From contig NC_008278.1 of NCBI RefSeq assembly GCF_000058485.1, positions 614,962 through 678,961 of the forward strand: a stretch of DNA of 64,000 nucleotides. Direction: 5' to 3'. Within the stretch, counting starts at the first letter, position 1, and every line of letters starts with the position of its first letter. Position numbers and translations under genes: made by a program. Positions 49,938-59,662 of this stretch are shown piece after piece. The notes under the pieces are model-generated. The model worked only from the letters and a program-made list of their open reading frames with translations, had not been told where the DNA came from and did no database searches. Source of the DNA: Frankia alni ACN14a. GTDB taxonomy: Bacteria; Actinomycetota; Actinomycetes; Frankiales; Frankiaceae.

Positions 49938-51206
49938 TCATCGACCGGTGCCCGCGTAGACGACCGCCCCGCCGTCGGGGTCACCGAGCTCGAAGGCGCC
50001 GTGCACGGCGCGCACCGCGCCCGGCAGGTCGGTGTCGCGTACCACCACCGAGATCCGGATCTCCGACGTTGAGATGATCTCCACGTTGACGCCGGCGTCG
50101 GCGAGCGCGCCGAAGAACCGCGCCGACACCCCGGGGTGCGACTTCATCCCGGCGCCGATCAGCGACAGCTTGCCGATGTGGTCGTCGTAGAGGGTCCGCT
50201 CGAAGCCGATCTCGCCCTGCACCTTCGCCAGCGCCGTCAGCGCGGTCCGCCCGTCGGTCTTGGGCAGGGTGAAGGAGATGTCGGTGCGGCCGGAGCCCGC
50301 GACCGAGCCGACCTGGACGATCATGTCGAGATTGACGTCCGCGTCCGCGACGGCCCGGAACACCGCCGCCGCCACCCCCGGCTTGTCCGGGCAGCCGACG
50401 ACCGTCACCTTCGCCTCGCTGACGTCGTGCGCGACGCCACGGATGATGGCCTGTTCCACGAGCTGTGCCTCCGGAATCTCGGTGACCCACGTGCCCGGCT
50501 TCGCGTTGAACGACGAGCGGACATGCACGGGGACGCTGTAGCGACGGGCGTACTCGACGCAGCGCAGCATGAGGACCTTCGCGCCGCAGGCCGCCATCTC
50601 CAGCATCTCCTCGTAGGAGATCGTGTCGATGCGGCGGGCGTCGGGGACGATGCGCGGATCGGCGCTGAACACGCCGTCGACGTCGGTGTAGATCTCGCAC
50701 GCGTCGGCGTGCAGCGCCGCGGCGAGCGCGACCGCGGTCGTGTCCGAGCCGCCCCGGCCCAGCGTGGTGATGTCCTTGGTGTCCTGGCTGACGCCCTGGA
50801 AACCGGCGACGATCGCGATCGCGCCCTCGTCGAGCGCGGCCCGGATCCGGCCCGGTGTGACGTCGATGATGCGGGCCTTGCCGTGGACCGAGTCGGTGAT
50901 GACGCCGGCCTGGGAGCCGGTGAACGACCGGGCCTCCGCGCCGAGCGTGGTGATCGCCATCGCCAGCAGGGCCATGGAGATCCGCTCGCCGGCGGTGAGG
51001 AGCATGTCGAGCTCGCGGGCGGGCGGCAACGGTGACACCTGCTCGGCGAGGTCGAGCAGCTCGTCGGTCGTGTCGCCCATGGCGCTCACCACGACCACCA
51101 CGTCGTTGCCGTCGCGGCGCGCCTCGACGACCCGCTCGGCGACCCGTTTGATGCGGTCCGCGTCGGCAACGGAGGACCCACCGAACTTCGCGACCAGGAG
51201 CGCCAT
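49938..51206 (-). CDS. lysC: Aspartokinase
   Basis: 422 residues, standard for the actinobacterial enzyme. Phosphorylates aspartate, the first step to lysine-family amino acids. Kinase part: [49 protein letters not shown] and [15 protein letters not shown]. Two C-terminal ACT domains for feedback control follow ([39 protein letters not shown]). Upstream open sequence before ATG 51206 lacks homology. In related bacteria an internal start yields a separate beta subunit with only the ACT domains; this is not decidable here. Confidence 0.96.
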   Translation of the reverse strand: MALLVAKFGGSSVADADRIKRVAERVVEARRDGNDVVVVVSAMGDTTDELLDLAEQVSPLPPARELDMLLTAGERISMALLAMAITTLGAEARSFTGSQAGVITDSVHGKARIIDVTPGRIRAALDEGAIAIVAGFQGVSQDTKDITTLGRGGSDTTAVALAAALHADACEIYTDVDGVFSADPRIVPDARRIDTISYEEMLEMAACGAKVLMLRCVEYARRYSVPVHVRSSFNAKPGTWVTEIPEAQLVEQAIIRGVAHDVSEAKVTVVGCPDKPGVAAAVFRAVADADVNLDMIVQVGSVAGSGRTDISFTLPKTDGRTALTALAKVQGEIGFERTLYDDHIGKLSLIGAGMKSHPGVSARFFGALADAGVNVEIISTSEIRISVVVRDTDLPGAVRAVHGAFELGDPDGGAVVYAGTGR

Positions 51207-51456
51207 GGCAGCCAGGTTACCGAGCGCCGACACCTGCCCGCTCCGCTCGCCAGGGATTGCTCCGATGTGACCTGGGTGCATGTCTGCGCAGCGTGCCCGG
51301 GGTCCGACCCGCCGCGACCCTGTCGTCCCGACGACGGCACGCTGGGCGGATCCGATCCGTTGTGCCAGGGTGACGGCACCGACCGCGCCATATCGACCGC
51401 GTCCCGCGGTTGGATGCGATGGTCCCCGACGCATCAGTCCAGGAAGGACATCCGCA

Positions 51457-52041
51457 ATGGCAGTCAGCCTCGCCAAGGGTGGCAACGTAAGCCTCACGAA
51501 GCAGGCCGCGGAGGCCGGCACCGCCCAGCTCACCGCGCTGAACGTCGGGCTCGGCTGGGACGCCCGCACCACCACCGGCACCGACTTCGACCTCGACGCC
51601 TCGGCCATCGGCCTGCGGGCGGACGGCAAGGCCTTCAACGACAGCTACTTCATCTTCTACAACAACCTCGCCTCGCCCGAGGGGGCGATCACGCTGACCG
51701 GCGACAACAAGACGGGGCAGGGCGAGGGCGACGACGAGTCCATCATCATCAACCTGCCCTCGGTGCCCGCCGAGATCGAACGGATCGTCGTCCCCGTCTC
51801 GATCTATGACGCGGTGAACCGCAGCCAGAACTTCGGCCAGGTGCGCAACGCCTACATCCGGGTCGTCGACCAGGGCGGCAACGAGCTGGTTCGGTACGAC
51901 CTGTCCGAGGACTACTCCACCGAGACGGTCGTGATCTTCGGCGAGGTCTACCGCAACGGCGCGGACTGGAAGTTCCGGGCCGTGGGCCAGGGCCACAACG
52001 ACCTCGGTGGCCTGGCCCGCGACCACGGCGTCAGCGTCTGA
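51457..52041 (+). CDS. TerD-family protein
   Basis: 194 residues: [94 protein letters not shown]. All core TerD motifs are present, including the acidic FDLDAS and DGEGDD-like calcium-binding sites. TerD proteins bind Ca and act in tellurite and stress resistance in the cytoplasm. AGGAAGGA about ten bases before the ATG. The alcohol dehydrogenase follows 20 bp later. Confidence 0.95.
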   Translation: MAVSLAKGGNVSLTKQAAEAGTAQLTALNVGLGWDARTTTGTDFDLDASAIGLRADGKAFNDSYFIFYNNLASPEGAITLTGDNKTGQGEGDDESIIINLPSVPAEIERIVVPVSIYDAVNRSQNFGQVRNAYIRVVDQGGNELVRYDLSEDYSTETVVIFGEVYRNGADWKFRAVGQGHNDLGGLARDHGVSV

Positions 52042-52061
52042 GCCGCGGGCCGGGGCCGGCG

Positions 52062-53084
52062 ATGCGGGCCTGGCAGGTCGTCGCGCCGGGGCCGATGGGC
52101 ACGCGCCCGCTGCGCGCGGCCGAGCTGCCCGTGCCCGAACCGGGGCCCGGGCAGGTCCGGCTGCGCGTCGACGCGTGCGGCGTGTGCCGCACCGACCTGC
52201 ACCTCGCCGAGGGCGACCTCGTGCCGCACCGGCCGCGCACCGTGCCGGGGCACGAGGTCGTCGGCCGGGTCGACGCGCTCGGCCCCGGGGTGCCGGCGGC
52301 GGTGGACGCAGGTCCGCCGGGGGTGCGCCTGGGCGACCGGCTGGGCGTGGCGTGGCTCGCCTCGACCGACGGGACCTGCGCCTACTGTGCCCGCGGCGCG
52401 GAGAATCTCTGCCCCGCGTCGACCTACACCGGCTGGGACGTCGACGGCGGGTACGCCGAGTACGTCTGCGTCCGCGCCGACTACGCCTACCGGCTGCCCG
52501 CCGGCTACAGCGACGCCGAGCTCGCCCCGCTGTTGTGCGCCGGCATCGTCGGCTACCGGGCGCTGCGGCGGGCGGCACTGCCCCCCGGCGGCCGGCTGGG
52601 TATCTACGGCTTCGGCGCGTCCGCGCATCTCGCCGCCCAGGTGGCGATCGCCCAGGGGGCGCGGGTCCATGTGCTGACCCGCTCGGCCCGCGCGCAGGCC
52701 CTGGCCCTCGAACTCGGCGCGGCGTCCGCGGCCGGGGCGTACGACGCGCCGCCCGAGCCGCTGGACGCGGCGGTGCTGTTCGCGCCGGTGGGCGAGCTGG
52801 TGCCGGTGGCGCTCGCGGCGCTCGACCGCGGCGGCACCCTGTCGGTGGCGGGCATCCACCTCAGCGACATCCCGCCACTCGTCTATGCCGACCACCTGTT
52901 TCAGGAGCGCGACCTGCGCAGCACGACCGCGAACACCCGGGCCGACGGCGCGGAGTTCCTCGCGATCGCCGCCGAGCACCGGCTGGCGGTGACGGTGTCG
53001 CCCTACCCGCTCGACGCCGCCGACCAGGCCCTCGACGATCTCGCCGCCGACCGGGTCACCGGCGCGGCCGTCCTGCTGCCCTGA
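52062..53084 (+). CDS. Zinc-dependent alcohol dehydrogenase family protein
   Basis: 340 residues, medium-chain dehydrogenase. Catalytic zinc ligands in [17 protein letters not shown] and VPGHEVVG; structural-zinc cysteines in [14 protein letters not shown]. Rossmann segment [20 protein letters not shown], a GxGxxxH variant of the usual GxGxxG. Matches the AdhA-like group acting on primary alcohols, aldehydes or cinnamyl-type substrates. ATG at 52062; no strong ribosome-binding site, possibly coupled to the TerD gene 20 bp upstream. Confidence 0.9.
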   Translation: MRAWQVVAPGPMGTRPLRAAELPVPEPGPGQVRLRVDACGVCRTDLHLAEGDLVPHRPRTVPGHEVVGRVDALGPGVPAAVDAGPPGVRLGDRLGVAWLASTDGTCAYCARGAENLCPASTYTGWDVDGGYAEYVCVRADYAYRLPAGYSDAELAPLLCAGIVGYRALRRAALPPGGRLGIYGFGASAHLAAQVAIAQGARVHVLTRSARAQALALELGAASAAGAYDAPPEPLDAAVLFAPVGELVPVALAALDRGGTLSVAGIHLSDIPPLVYADHLFQERDLRSTTANTRADGAEFLAIAAEHRLAVTVSPYPLDAADQALDDLAADRVTGAAVLLP

Positions 53085-53097
53085 CGGCGGCCGGGCG

Positions 53098-53253
53098 GGG
53101 CCAGCCCGGACCGGCCAGCCCGGACCGGCCAGCCCGGACCGGCCAGCCCGGACCGGGCGGTCCGGACCGGGCGGTCCGGGGCCAGGGCGGCCCCTACCGG
53201 CCGGTCAGGACGCGCGGGCGGCCCCTGGCGCCCCGGTCAGGACGCGCGGGCGG
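53098..53253. repeat. Compound tandem repeats downstream of the dehydrogenase
   Basis: First, the 14-bp unit GCCAGCCCGGACCG occurs four times in a row, then a shorter CCGGACCGGGCGGT-type pair. After that, CCGGTCAGGACGCGCGGGCGG occurs twice (about 53202-53221 and 53233-53253); the second copy forms the stop codon and last codons of the convergent gene, so the 3' end of that gene has been duplicated. Confidence 0.85.
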
Positions 53254-53689
53254 GCAGCCGACGCAGCAGCACCGTGCCCGCGAGGGTGAGGGCCGCGGCC
53301 GTCGCCACCTCACGGGGCAGCCGGTGGCGGGCCTCGTTCTGGATCTTCTCGTGGAAGCGGTCGAACCTGCTCGGCCAGGGACTGGAGCCGACGAAGTACC
53401 GGCCCACCTTGTCGGTGTCGGGCAGGCAGGCGCCGGTCATGCCGGCGAGGACGGCCAGGCGCCGCCCGGCCGGGGCCGACGCGGTCAGCAGGGCCATGGC
53501 GGCGAGCCCGGCGACCCCGTCCCGGCGCGCGATCGGCAGCCACTCCGACTCGGTGTTCGGGCCGGTGCCCCAGTGCGGCAGCGCGTCCATGGCGAGATGC
53601 GAGAGGAATCCGGCGGCCAGGGCGGGCACGGGATGCCGGATCGCCATACCCACGAAGGCGCCCGCGGGGACATGCGAGCTGATGATCAT
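53237..53689 (-). CDS. Small membrane protein, YdjM/metal-dependent-hydrolase-like
   Basis: 150 residues. HVPAGAFVGMAIRHPVPALA, FLSHLAMDALPHWG (His/Asp motif typical of the YdjM-type membrane hydrolase group), MTGACLPDTDKVGRYF and RFHEKIQNEARHRLP. Three to four hydrophobic stretches. The HxxMD and PDTD residues could bind metal as in phospholipase-like members, but enzymatic activity is unproven. ATG 53689. Confidence 0.75.
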   Translation of the reverse strand: MIISSHVPAGAFVGMAIRHPVPALAAGFLSHLAMDALPHWGTGPNTESEWLPIARRDGVAGLAAMALLTASAPAGRRLAVLAGMTGACLPDTDKVGRYFVGSSPWPSRFDRFHEKIQNEARHRLPREVATAAALTLAGTVLLRRLPARAS

Positions 53690-54243
53690 ACGGTGGACCT
53701 CCTGATGGACGGTGTGGACCGGCCGCCCCTAACCATGCCGCCCGGCTCCGCGTCCGCGGACCGCGGGGGTCGGCATCGGTCCTGGTACCGGCCCGCACCG
53801 TGGTCGTCATGTGATCCGTAGGAATGGCCGGAGGGGCGAACGTATCGGGCATATGCACGTGCGAACGCTCCGCTGGATGAACGTTCCGAGGCGATCGCCG
53901 ACGACCGTTCGGACGCCGGTGCCGACGCGCGTCCGAAAGCGTGGGCGGACGGGATGGCGAAAGCGCGCGCACATGCTCGCGCGAGTGCACATGATGGGCA
54001 CATGGGCGCGCGGCGTAGCATCTGGGTGCACAGCGCAGCGAGGCGTTGCAGATCCACACATCGATGGTCGGTGGCAGTCGAGCTTGGTGGCGGAAAGTGA
54101 CCACATGTGCGGACGGTGACCGGGGGCAGTGGGGAGGTGTCGAGTGATCTCCAGGGGGAAATCCGGTCCACCCGGAGGCGGGCCGGCCCCCGGGGAGGCG
54201 ACCCAGGGGCGTGCGCGGGCACGACGGCACCTGAGCGGCCTGG
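53690..54243. other. Intergenic, nothing recognised
   Basis: About 550 bp. A 102-codon open frame at 53811-54119 is Arg/Met/His-rich, without homology or a ribosome-binding site, and I do not accept it. Possible promoters for the flanking divergent genes must lie here but no clear boxes are seen. Confidence 0.4.
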
Positions 54244-54852
54244 ATGGATAGGTGGATCCGAGGCGTGCGGACCTGCCCCCTACGTGATGCCTGTGATCTT
54301 GGCGCCGCCCTGCCCCCGGGCGTCGTCATCTCGGTGGCCTGGCGGTTGGACGGCGCCGGCCGGATCATCGGCGGAATGCTGCCCCGCGGGCATCCGCAGG
54401 GCGGTCCGCAGGGCAAGCGGGTCCTGCACGGGGAGGGTGTCTGGGCGGCCGAGATGTTCCCCCGGGACCGGGAGATCACCACGGAGCTCGACCTGGTCGA
54501 GCCCGGTTCCGCGGCCCGCCCCGCCCGGCTCGTGGTGCACGGCCCGGAGCGGGACATCGTCGGCTACGTGGACCAGCCGTGGCTGCCCGCGGACCGGCTG
54601 GCCCGGCTGACGACCGGCATGCGGCGCGACGCCCGCCAGATCCGGATCCGGGCGGCCGGCCGGATCTGGTGGATCAGGGCGACGAAGGTCTTCGGCGTGC
54701 GGGTCAGCCGCGACCACGGGGTGGATGTCTACCGCACCCGTGGCCTGCATGCCGTGTTCAGCGCCGAGGCCGACCACCTCGATGTCAGCGTCGTCCTGCT
54801 GACCCTCGCCTCGATCCCCAGCTCGACGTACGCGCCCATCCTCGGCTTCTGA
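54244..54852 (+). CDS. Conserved-looking hypothetical protein, 202 aa
   Basis: I do not recognise a family. The protein has the look of a real, mostly beta protein: VISVAWRLDGAGRIIGGMLP, REITTELDLVEPG, RIRAAGRIWWIRATKVFGVR, VDVYRTRGLHAVFSAEADH, and a hydrophobic C-terminus VVLLTLASIPSSTYAPILGF. No signal peptide or clear membrane span. The true start may be a few codons downstream of the ATG at 54244. It ends 43 bp before the convergent recR gene. A function is not assignable. Confidence 0.6.
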   Translation: MDRWIRGVRTCPLRDACDLGAALPPGVVISVAWRLDGAGRIIGGMLPRGHPQGGPQGKRVLHGEGVWAAEMFPRDREITTELDLVEPGSAARPARLVVHGPERDIVGYVDQPWLPADRLARLTTGMRRDARQIRIRAAGRIWWIRATKVFGVRVSRDHGVDVYRTRGLHAVFSAEADHLDVSVVLLTLASIPSSTYAPILGF

Positions 54853-54894
54853 CCGGGGGTCGAGCCGAGGGTCCCGGGCCCCGGGGCCGGTGGG

Positions 54895-55494
54895 TCAGGC
54901 GTTGACGACCCGGCGTCCCTCGAAGGCGCGGCCGAGGGTCACCTCGTCGGCCCACTCCAGGTCGCCGCCCATCGGCAGGCCGCTGGCCAGTCGGGTGACC
55001 CGCAGCCCCATCGGCCCGATCTGGCGGGCGAGGTAGGACGCGGTGACCTCACCCTCGGTGTTCGGGTCGGTGGCGAGGATCAGCTCCGTCACCGTGCCGT
55101 CGGCCAGCCGTGCGACGAGTTCGCGGATGTGCAGGTCGTCGGGCCCGACCCCGCCGATCGGGTTGATCGCCCCGCCGAGCACGTGGTACCGCCCGCGGAA
55201 CTCCCGGGTGCGCTCGATCGCGACGACGTCCTTGGGCTCCTCGACCACGCAGATCAGGGCCTGGTCGCGGCGGGGATCGGCGCAGATCCGGCACAGCTCC
55301 GACTGGGCGACGTTGAAGCAGCTCCGGCAGAACCGGACCTTGTCCTTGACCTCGGTCAGCGCGGTCGCCAGCCGGCGGACGTCCACCGGGTCGGCGGCCA
55401 GCAGGTGGAACGCGATCCGCTGGGCGCTCTTGGGGCCGATGCCGGGCAGCCGCCCGAGTTCGTCGATCAGATCCTGGACGATGCCCTCGTACAT
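54895..55494 (-). CDS. recR: Recombination protein RecR
   Basis: 199 residues, full length. N-terminal helix-hairpin-helix [20 protein letters not shown], a four-Cys zinc finger ([16 protein letters not shown]), a Toprim domain with [12 protein letters not shown] and [17 protein letters not shown], and the C-terminal [19 protein letters not shown]. With RecF/RecO it loads RecA at single-stranded gaps. Third gene of the dnaX-ybaB-recR operon. Confidence 0.97.
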   Translation of the reverse strand: MYEGIVQDLIDELGRLPGIGPKSAQRIAFHLLAADPVDVRRLATALTEVKDKVRFCRSCFNVAQSELCRICADPRRDQALICVVEEPKDVVAIERTREFRGRYHVLGGAINPIGGVGPDDLHIRELVARLADGTVTELILATDPNTEGEVTASYLARQIGPMGLRVTRLASGLPMGGDLEWADEVTLGRAFEGRRVVNA

Positions 55495-55509
55495 CGATGC
55501 TCCCGCCCG

Positions 55510-56019
55510 TCAGCCCAGTCCGGGACGACCGGGACCGCGCGGCCCCGCCGCGCCGCCGCCGGCCAACAGGCCGCCGAGATCACCCAGACCGCCGAGCGCC
55601 CCACCGGCCCCACCTGCAGCGGTGGCCCCACCGAGCCCGCCGCCGGCGAGCCCGCCTGCGCCCAGTCCGCCCGTGAGCGAGCCCATCCGTTCCGCGGCGA
55701 GCCGGTGCGCGTTGGTGGTCGCGTCGCGGACCGCCGCGAGGATCAGATCGGCGAGTGTCTCGGTATCCTCCGGATCGACCGCCTCCGGGCTGATCGTGAG
55801 GTCGACGAGCTCGCCGCCGCCGTTGACGGTGGCCCTGACCAGGCCACCGCCGGCCGTGCCGTCCACCCGGGCGGAGGCGAGCTCCTCCTGGGCCGACAGG
55901 AGCGCGGCCTGCATCTTCTGCGCCTGCTGGAGGATCTGCCCCAGATGGGCGCCACCCCCGGCGGGCAGTCCACCGCCGGCCGGAGTCCCATCGCCGGCGG
56001 AGGTCTGCGAGTTCGACAT
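55510..56019 (-). CDS. YbaB/EbfC nucleoid-associated protein with Gly-rich tail
   Basis: 169 residues. Core ~25-120: [40 protein letters not shown] and [20 protein letters not shown]; this is the YbaB dimer fold that binds DNA. The N-terminus and the last ~50 residues are Gly/Ala-rich ([15 protein letters not shown]) and disordered, longer than in most bacteria. Located between dnaX and recR, the classical arrangement. Confidence 0.93.
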   Translation of the reverse strand: MSNSQTSAGDGTPAGGGLPAGGGAHLGQILQQAQKMQAALLSAQEELASARVDGTAGGGLVRATVNGGGELVDLTISPEAVDPEDTETLADLILAAVRDATTNAHRLAAERMGSLTGGLGAGGLAGGGLGGATAAGGAGGALGGLGDLGGLLAGGGAAGPRGPGRPGLG

Positions 56020-56040
56020 GTCGACGAGCCTACTTTCCCG

Positions 56041-59000
56041 TCAGCTTGTCGGGATCTGTTCGATGACCGTGGCGCCGAGCCCGGTCCGCAGCAGGGACAT
56101 CGCCGCCTCCGCACCGCCGCGGGCCCCGCCCACCTGCCCCGGGGCATCATCGTCATCGAGGGACGGCTCGTCGTTGACCGGCGGCGCGGCGCGCGTGCCG
56201 CCACCCCCCGCCGAACCGTGCCCGCCGACCCCGATCGGGCCAGCGCCGCCCTCGCCACCTCCCGCCCAACCGGCGCCACCCCTCGCCGCGGCACCCCCGC
56301 CGCCGGCGCCCTGACCGGCGGCGCCCTGAGCAGCGGCGCCCTGATCCGCGGCACGGTGCACGCCGACATGGTGGCGCGCGCCGTTCCAGTCGGTGCTGTT
56401 CTGCGCGACGCCGTTCCGGCCCAAGCTGTTCGGTCCGGCGTTGTTCGGTCCGGCGCCGTTACGGCCCGTGCTGTTCTGGCCGGCTGCATGCGCACCGGCC
56501 CCGCGCTGTTCGACGATGCCGTGGGCGTCACCGGACCCCTGGCCGCGGTCGCCGTAGTAGGTACCGCTGCCGCCGTCCTCGAGGTGTTCGTGGGTCGGCG
56601 GGGTGGGCTCGGGGAATCGGGTGTTGTCGCTGCGCCGGCCCAGGTGATGATCCCCGCCCGACTCCCCACCACGGCCGCGCCAGCCGTCGTCGGCCACGCC
56701 TTGCCCGGGTCCGCCTTGCCCGGGTCCGCCTTCCCCGGGTCCGCCCACGGGGCCGTGTGCGCCGGTCGCCCGACCGGCGTCCCCGTCGTCGGCGCGCGGC
56801 ACGCCACCGCCCGGACCGGGCGCCCAGCCCGTCGGGGCGGGCGGCCGGCCGCCGGCGTCCACGCCGCCAGGTCCCTCTCCGGGGCGCGCGTGACCCGAGT
56901 GATCCTGCTGGTCCGGGTGACTTCCGCCGCCCGGCCCCTGCCAGTGCCCCGACACGGGTTGCCCTGGCCCGGGTTGGCCTGGAGCGGGCCCACCGGCTCG
57001 GCCGCCCGCCGCCGGGGCTGGCCCACCGCCACCGAAGCGCTGGTCCGGGCCGGCCCAGGCGGGTCCTGATCCCGGCTGGCCACCGAAGCCCCCGCCGGGC
57101 GGCGGCCCCCCGACCGGTCGGCCGCCGCCGCGTCCGGGACCGGAGCCTCCCGCGGGCCCCACGCTGACTCGCCAGGTTCCGCCGATCTTCTCGGCCAGGG
57201 CGGTGCAGAACACCTCGGCGTTGTTGCCCTGCCCGAACATCCGTCCCATCGTGGGGCTGGCGAAGGCGAGCACCACCTCGTCACCGCGCACATCGGCGAC
57301 GGTCGCGTGGTCCTTCAGGATCGCGTGCGTCTTGCGACTGCGACGGCTGGCGAGCTGGAGGACCTCGTCCCACAGCATCCGCAGGCCAGCGGCGTCGATC
57401 CGCCCGCCGCCCGGACCGACCCCGCCGCCCTGCCCAGCCGCAGCGCCCTGCCCGGCACCGGCACTCTGCCCGGCGCCAAGACCGTGCCTGGCCCCGGCAC
57501 CCTGCCCAGTTCCTGGGCCCTGCCCGGCTCCGGCACCCTGCCCGGTCCCTGCGCCCTGCCTCGCCCCGGGGCCGCCGCCGGCTCCGGGCTGCGGGCCGAA
57601 ACCGGCGCCTGCCGGCGGCGGTCCGCCGTAGCCGGCTCCGCCGGTCGGTGCACCCGGTCCCGCGCCACTCCCCACCGGAGCCGCGTCCCACGATCCGCTG
57701 GCCGGCCCCTGGGAAGCGGGAGCCGCGGCGGCGCGTGCCGAGTGGGCGGGTGCCGGCCGAGCGGGCGACGCCGTCCGTGCGGGGGCCGCTGCCTCGTCCG
57801 GGCCAGGCGGGCCGGGCATGCCACGCGGGCCATCCGGGCCGTTGACACCGCCGAACGGGGAACTGCCTGCCGCCGGGTCCGGGCCGAAGCCGGGCGCCGA
57901 GGCCGGGTGAGCGGCCGCCGAGTCGGGAGCGGCGAGCACGGAACGGCGTTCCAGCCGTTCCAGCCGGGTCAGCAGCGCCGCCGGGTCCGCGGAGGCCGCG
58001 GGCAGCAGCGCGCGGGCGAGGATCAGCTCGAGCATCAGCCGTGGGCTCGTCGTGCCCCGCATCTCGACCAGGCCGCCGTGCAGCACGTCCGCCGTGCGGG
58101 ACAGCTCCGCGGGGCCGACCGCGGCGGCCTGCGCGCGCATCCGGTCGATCTGGTCCGGGGAGAAGGATTCCAGCAGCCCGCGGGCGTCGGCGTCCGGGAC
58201 GGCCGCCATGATGATCAGGTCGCGGAGCCGGTCGAGCAGGTCGGTGGCGAAGCGCCGCGGGTCGTGGCCGGCGGAGACGACCTTGTCGACGACGGTGAAC
58301 AGGGCGGCGCCGTCGTGCCGGGCGAGCGCGTCGACGGTCTCGTCGAGCAGGACCCCGTCGGTCATGCCGAGAAGGGCTACCGCGCGGTCGTAGTGCAGAC
58401 CGTCGTCGTCCGCCCCGGCGAGGAGCTGGTCGAGGACGGACAGCGAGTCCCGAACCGATCCCGCTCCGGCCCGCACGACCAGTGGCAGCACCGTCGGGTC
58501 GACGGTGACGCCCTCCTGCTCGCAGATCGACGCCAGGTGCGTGCGCAGCACGCCTGGCGGAACGAGCCGGAAGGCGTAGTGGTGGGTGCGGGACCGGATC
58601 GTCGGGATGACCTTGTCCGGCTCGGTGGTGGCGAAGACGAACTTCAGGTACGGCGGCGGCTCCTCGACGACCTTCAGCAGGGCGTTGAACGCCGCGGCCG
58701 TCACCATGTGCGCCTCGTCGACCACGAACACCTTGAACCGGGCCGACGCGGGGGCGAAGAAGGCCCGTTCGCGCAGATCTCGGGCATCGTCGACGAGGCC
58801 GTGGGAGGCCGCGTCGATCTCGGTGACGTCCATCGAGGCGCCGGTGCGGATGCCGACGCACTCGTCGCATACGCCACAGGGCTCGGGGGTGGGGCCCTGC
58901 TCGCAGTTCAGCGAGGCGGCGAGGATCCGGGCCGAGGACGTCTTGCCGCAGCCCCGCGGGCCGCTGAACAGGTACGCGTGGTGCAGCCGGCCGGTTCGCA

Positions 59001-59091
59001 GAGCCTTGCGCAGCGCGTCGGTCACGTGTTCCTGGCCGACGACCTGGGCGAAGGTCGCGGGACGGTACCGGTTGTACAACGCTGTGCTCAC
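56041..59091 (-). CDS. dnaX: DNA polymerase III subunit gamma/tau, very long
   Basis: 1016 residues. Clamp-loader ATPase ~1-370: YNRYRPATFAQVVGQEHV, Walker A FSGPRGCGKTSSARILA, zinc-binding cysteines EPCGVCDECV, Walker B VFVVDEAHMVT, sensor 1 FVFATTEPDK. A tau-like segment ~555-640 (LRMLWDEVLQLASRRSRKTH, VVLAFASPTMGRMFGQG) is embedded in long Gly/Pro/Ala/Gln-rich linkers with several tandem-repeat arrays. DnaX loads the sliding clamp and links polymerase to helicase. The linkers make the protein unusually long. Start ATG 59091; SRP RNA lies just upstream on the same strand. Confidence 0.96.
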   Translation of the reverse strand: MSTALYNRYRPATFAQVVGQEHVTDALRKALRTGRLHHAYLFSGPRGCGKTSSARILAASLNCEQGPTPEPCGVCDECVGIRTGASMDVTEIDAASHGLVDDARDLRERAFFAPASARFKVFVVDEAHMVTAAAFNALLKVVEEPPPYLKFVFATTEPDKVIPTIRSRTHHYAFRLVPPGVLRTHLASICEQEGVTVDPTVLPLVVRAGAGSVRDSLSVLDQLLAGADDDGLHYDRAVALLGMTDGVLLDETVDALARHDGAALFTVVDKVVSAGHDPRRFATDLLDRLRDLIIMAAVPDADARGLLESFSPDQIDRMRAQAAAVGPAELSRTADVLHGGLVEMRGTTSPRLMLELILARALLPAASADPAALLTRLERLERRSVLAAPDSAAAHPASAPGFGPDPAAGSSPFGGVNGPDGPRGMPGPPGPDEAAAPARTASPARPAPAHSARAAAAPASQGPASGSWDAAPVGSGAGPGAPTGGAGYGGPPPAGAGFGPQPGAGGGPGARQGAGTGQGAGAGQGPGTGQGAGARHGLGAGQSAGAGQGAAAGQGGGVGPGGGRIDAAGLRMLWDEVLQLASRRSRKTHAILKDHATVADVRGDEVVLAFASPTMGRMFGQGNNAEVFCTALAEKIGGTWRVSVGPAGGSGPGRGGGRPVGGPPPGGGFGGQPGSGPAWAGPDQRFGGGGPAPAAGGRAGGPAPGQPGPGQPVSGHWQGPGGGSHPDQQDHSGHARPGEGPGGVDAGGRPPAPTGWAPGPGGGVPRADDGDAGRATGAHGPVGGPGEGGPGQGGPGQGVADDGWRGRGGESGGDHHLGRRSDNTRFPEPTPPTHEHLEDGGSGTYYGDRGQGSGDAHGIVEQRGAGAHAAGQNSTGRNGAGPNNAGPNSLGRNGVAQNSTDWNGARHHVGVHRAADQGAAAQGAAGQGAGGGGAAARGGAGWAGGGEGGAGPIGVGGHGSAGGGGTRAAPPVNDEPSLDDDDAPGQVGGARGGAEAAMSLLRTGLGATVIEQIPTS
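57428..57571 (-). repeat. 18-bp tandem repeat, eight copies, coding
   Basis: Eight units of the type CCCTGCCCGGCACCGGCA encode GQGAGT-like hexapeptides in the DnaX linker. Separate 15-bp arrays lie elsewhere in the same gene, at about 56290-56340, 56395-56490 and 56695-56745. Confidence 0.92.
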
Positions 59092-59133
59092 TGGCCTGCT
59101 CCGCGTGCTCGACGAGACGATCGGCGAAACGAG

Positions 59134-59225
59134 AGGACCCCCCGCACACCCGTCAGAGCCCGCTTACCCTTGCTGCCTTCCGGCCCTGGGGGGGTTCACG
59201 AGGGTAACGCCGCACGAGGGGTCTG
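59134..59225 (-). ncRNA. ffs: Signal recognition particle RNA, small bacterial type
   Basis: The minus strand contains the near-invariant domain IV core CAGGGCCGGAAGGCAGCAAG, with the GGAA tetraloop and the asymmetric internal loop bound by Ffh. The outer ends GACCCCTCGTGC (59223-59212) and GTGCGGGGGGTC (59147-59136) can pair fully with wobble, giving a ~90-base hairpin. It binds Ffh and targets membrane proteins co-translationally. Exact ends are estimated. It lies about 40 bp upstream of dnaX on the same strand, a common actinobacterial position. Confidence 0.9.
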
Positions 59226-59577
59226 CTCCGCAGTCTAGCCCGCCCAGGACGATCATGAATCTGGAGGTCCTCCACCTCACCCGAACCGGCCGCCACTCCA
59301 GCCCGACCCCCTCCGTCCCGCGCTCGTTCCTTGCCTATCCAGAGGGATAAATCGGACACGAAACCCTCTGGATAGACGAGGAAGCGGCCGAGCGCCGGAC
59401 GGGCGAGGGCAGGGCGTACGTCGGGCACGCGTGGGGAGTGGACGCCGGCGCGGGCGGCACGGCACCGACCGCAGCGGCGGCCCGATGGCGGGACCCGTGG
59501 GACGCTGGCGCCGTCGCGGGTCCGGCTCGGCCGACCCCGCGTCCACGGATCGGCGACGATCAGATAGTCTCATCGAC

Positions 59578-59662
59578 GGAGGATTCGCCTAGTGGCCTAG
59601 GGCGCACGCTTGGAAAGCGTGTTGGGGGCAACCCCTCGAGAGTTCGAATCTCTCATCCTCCG
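59578..59662 (+). tRNA. tRNA-Ser (anticodon GGA)
   Basis: Acceptor stem GGAGGAT (59578-59584) pairs with ATCCTCC (59655-59661), discriminator G at 59662, no encoded CCA. Anticodon stem CACGC/GCGTG with loop TTGGAAA gives anticodon GGA, reading UCC/UCU serine codons. The long variable arm typical of serine tRNAs and the T-loop GTTCGAATC are present. An integrase remnant abuts the 3' end, so the tRNA is probably an attachment site. Confidence 0.97.

Noticed and set aside
53811-54119. Small 102-codon plus-strand gene
   Set aside because: Met/Arg/His-rich composition, no start signal and no recognisable fold; probably non-coding.
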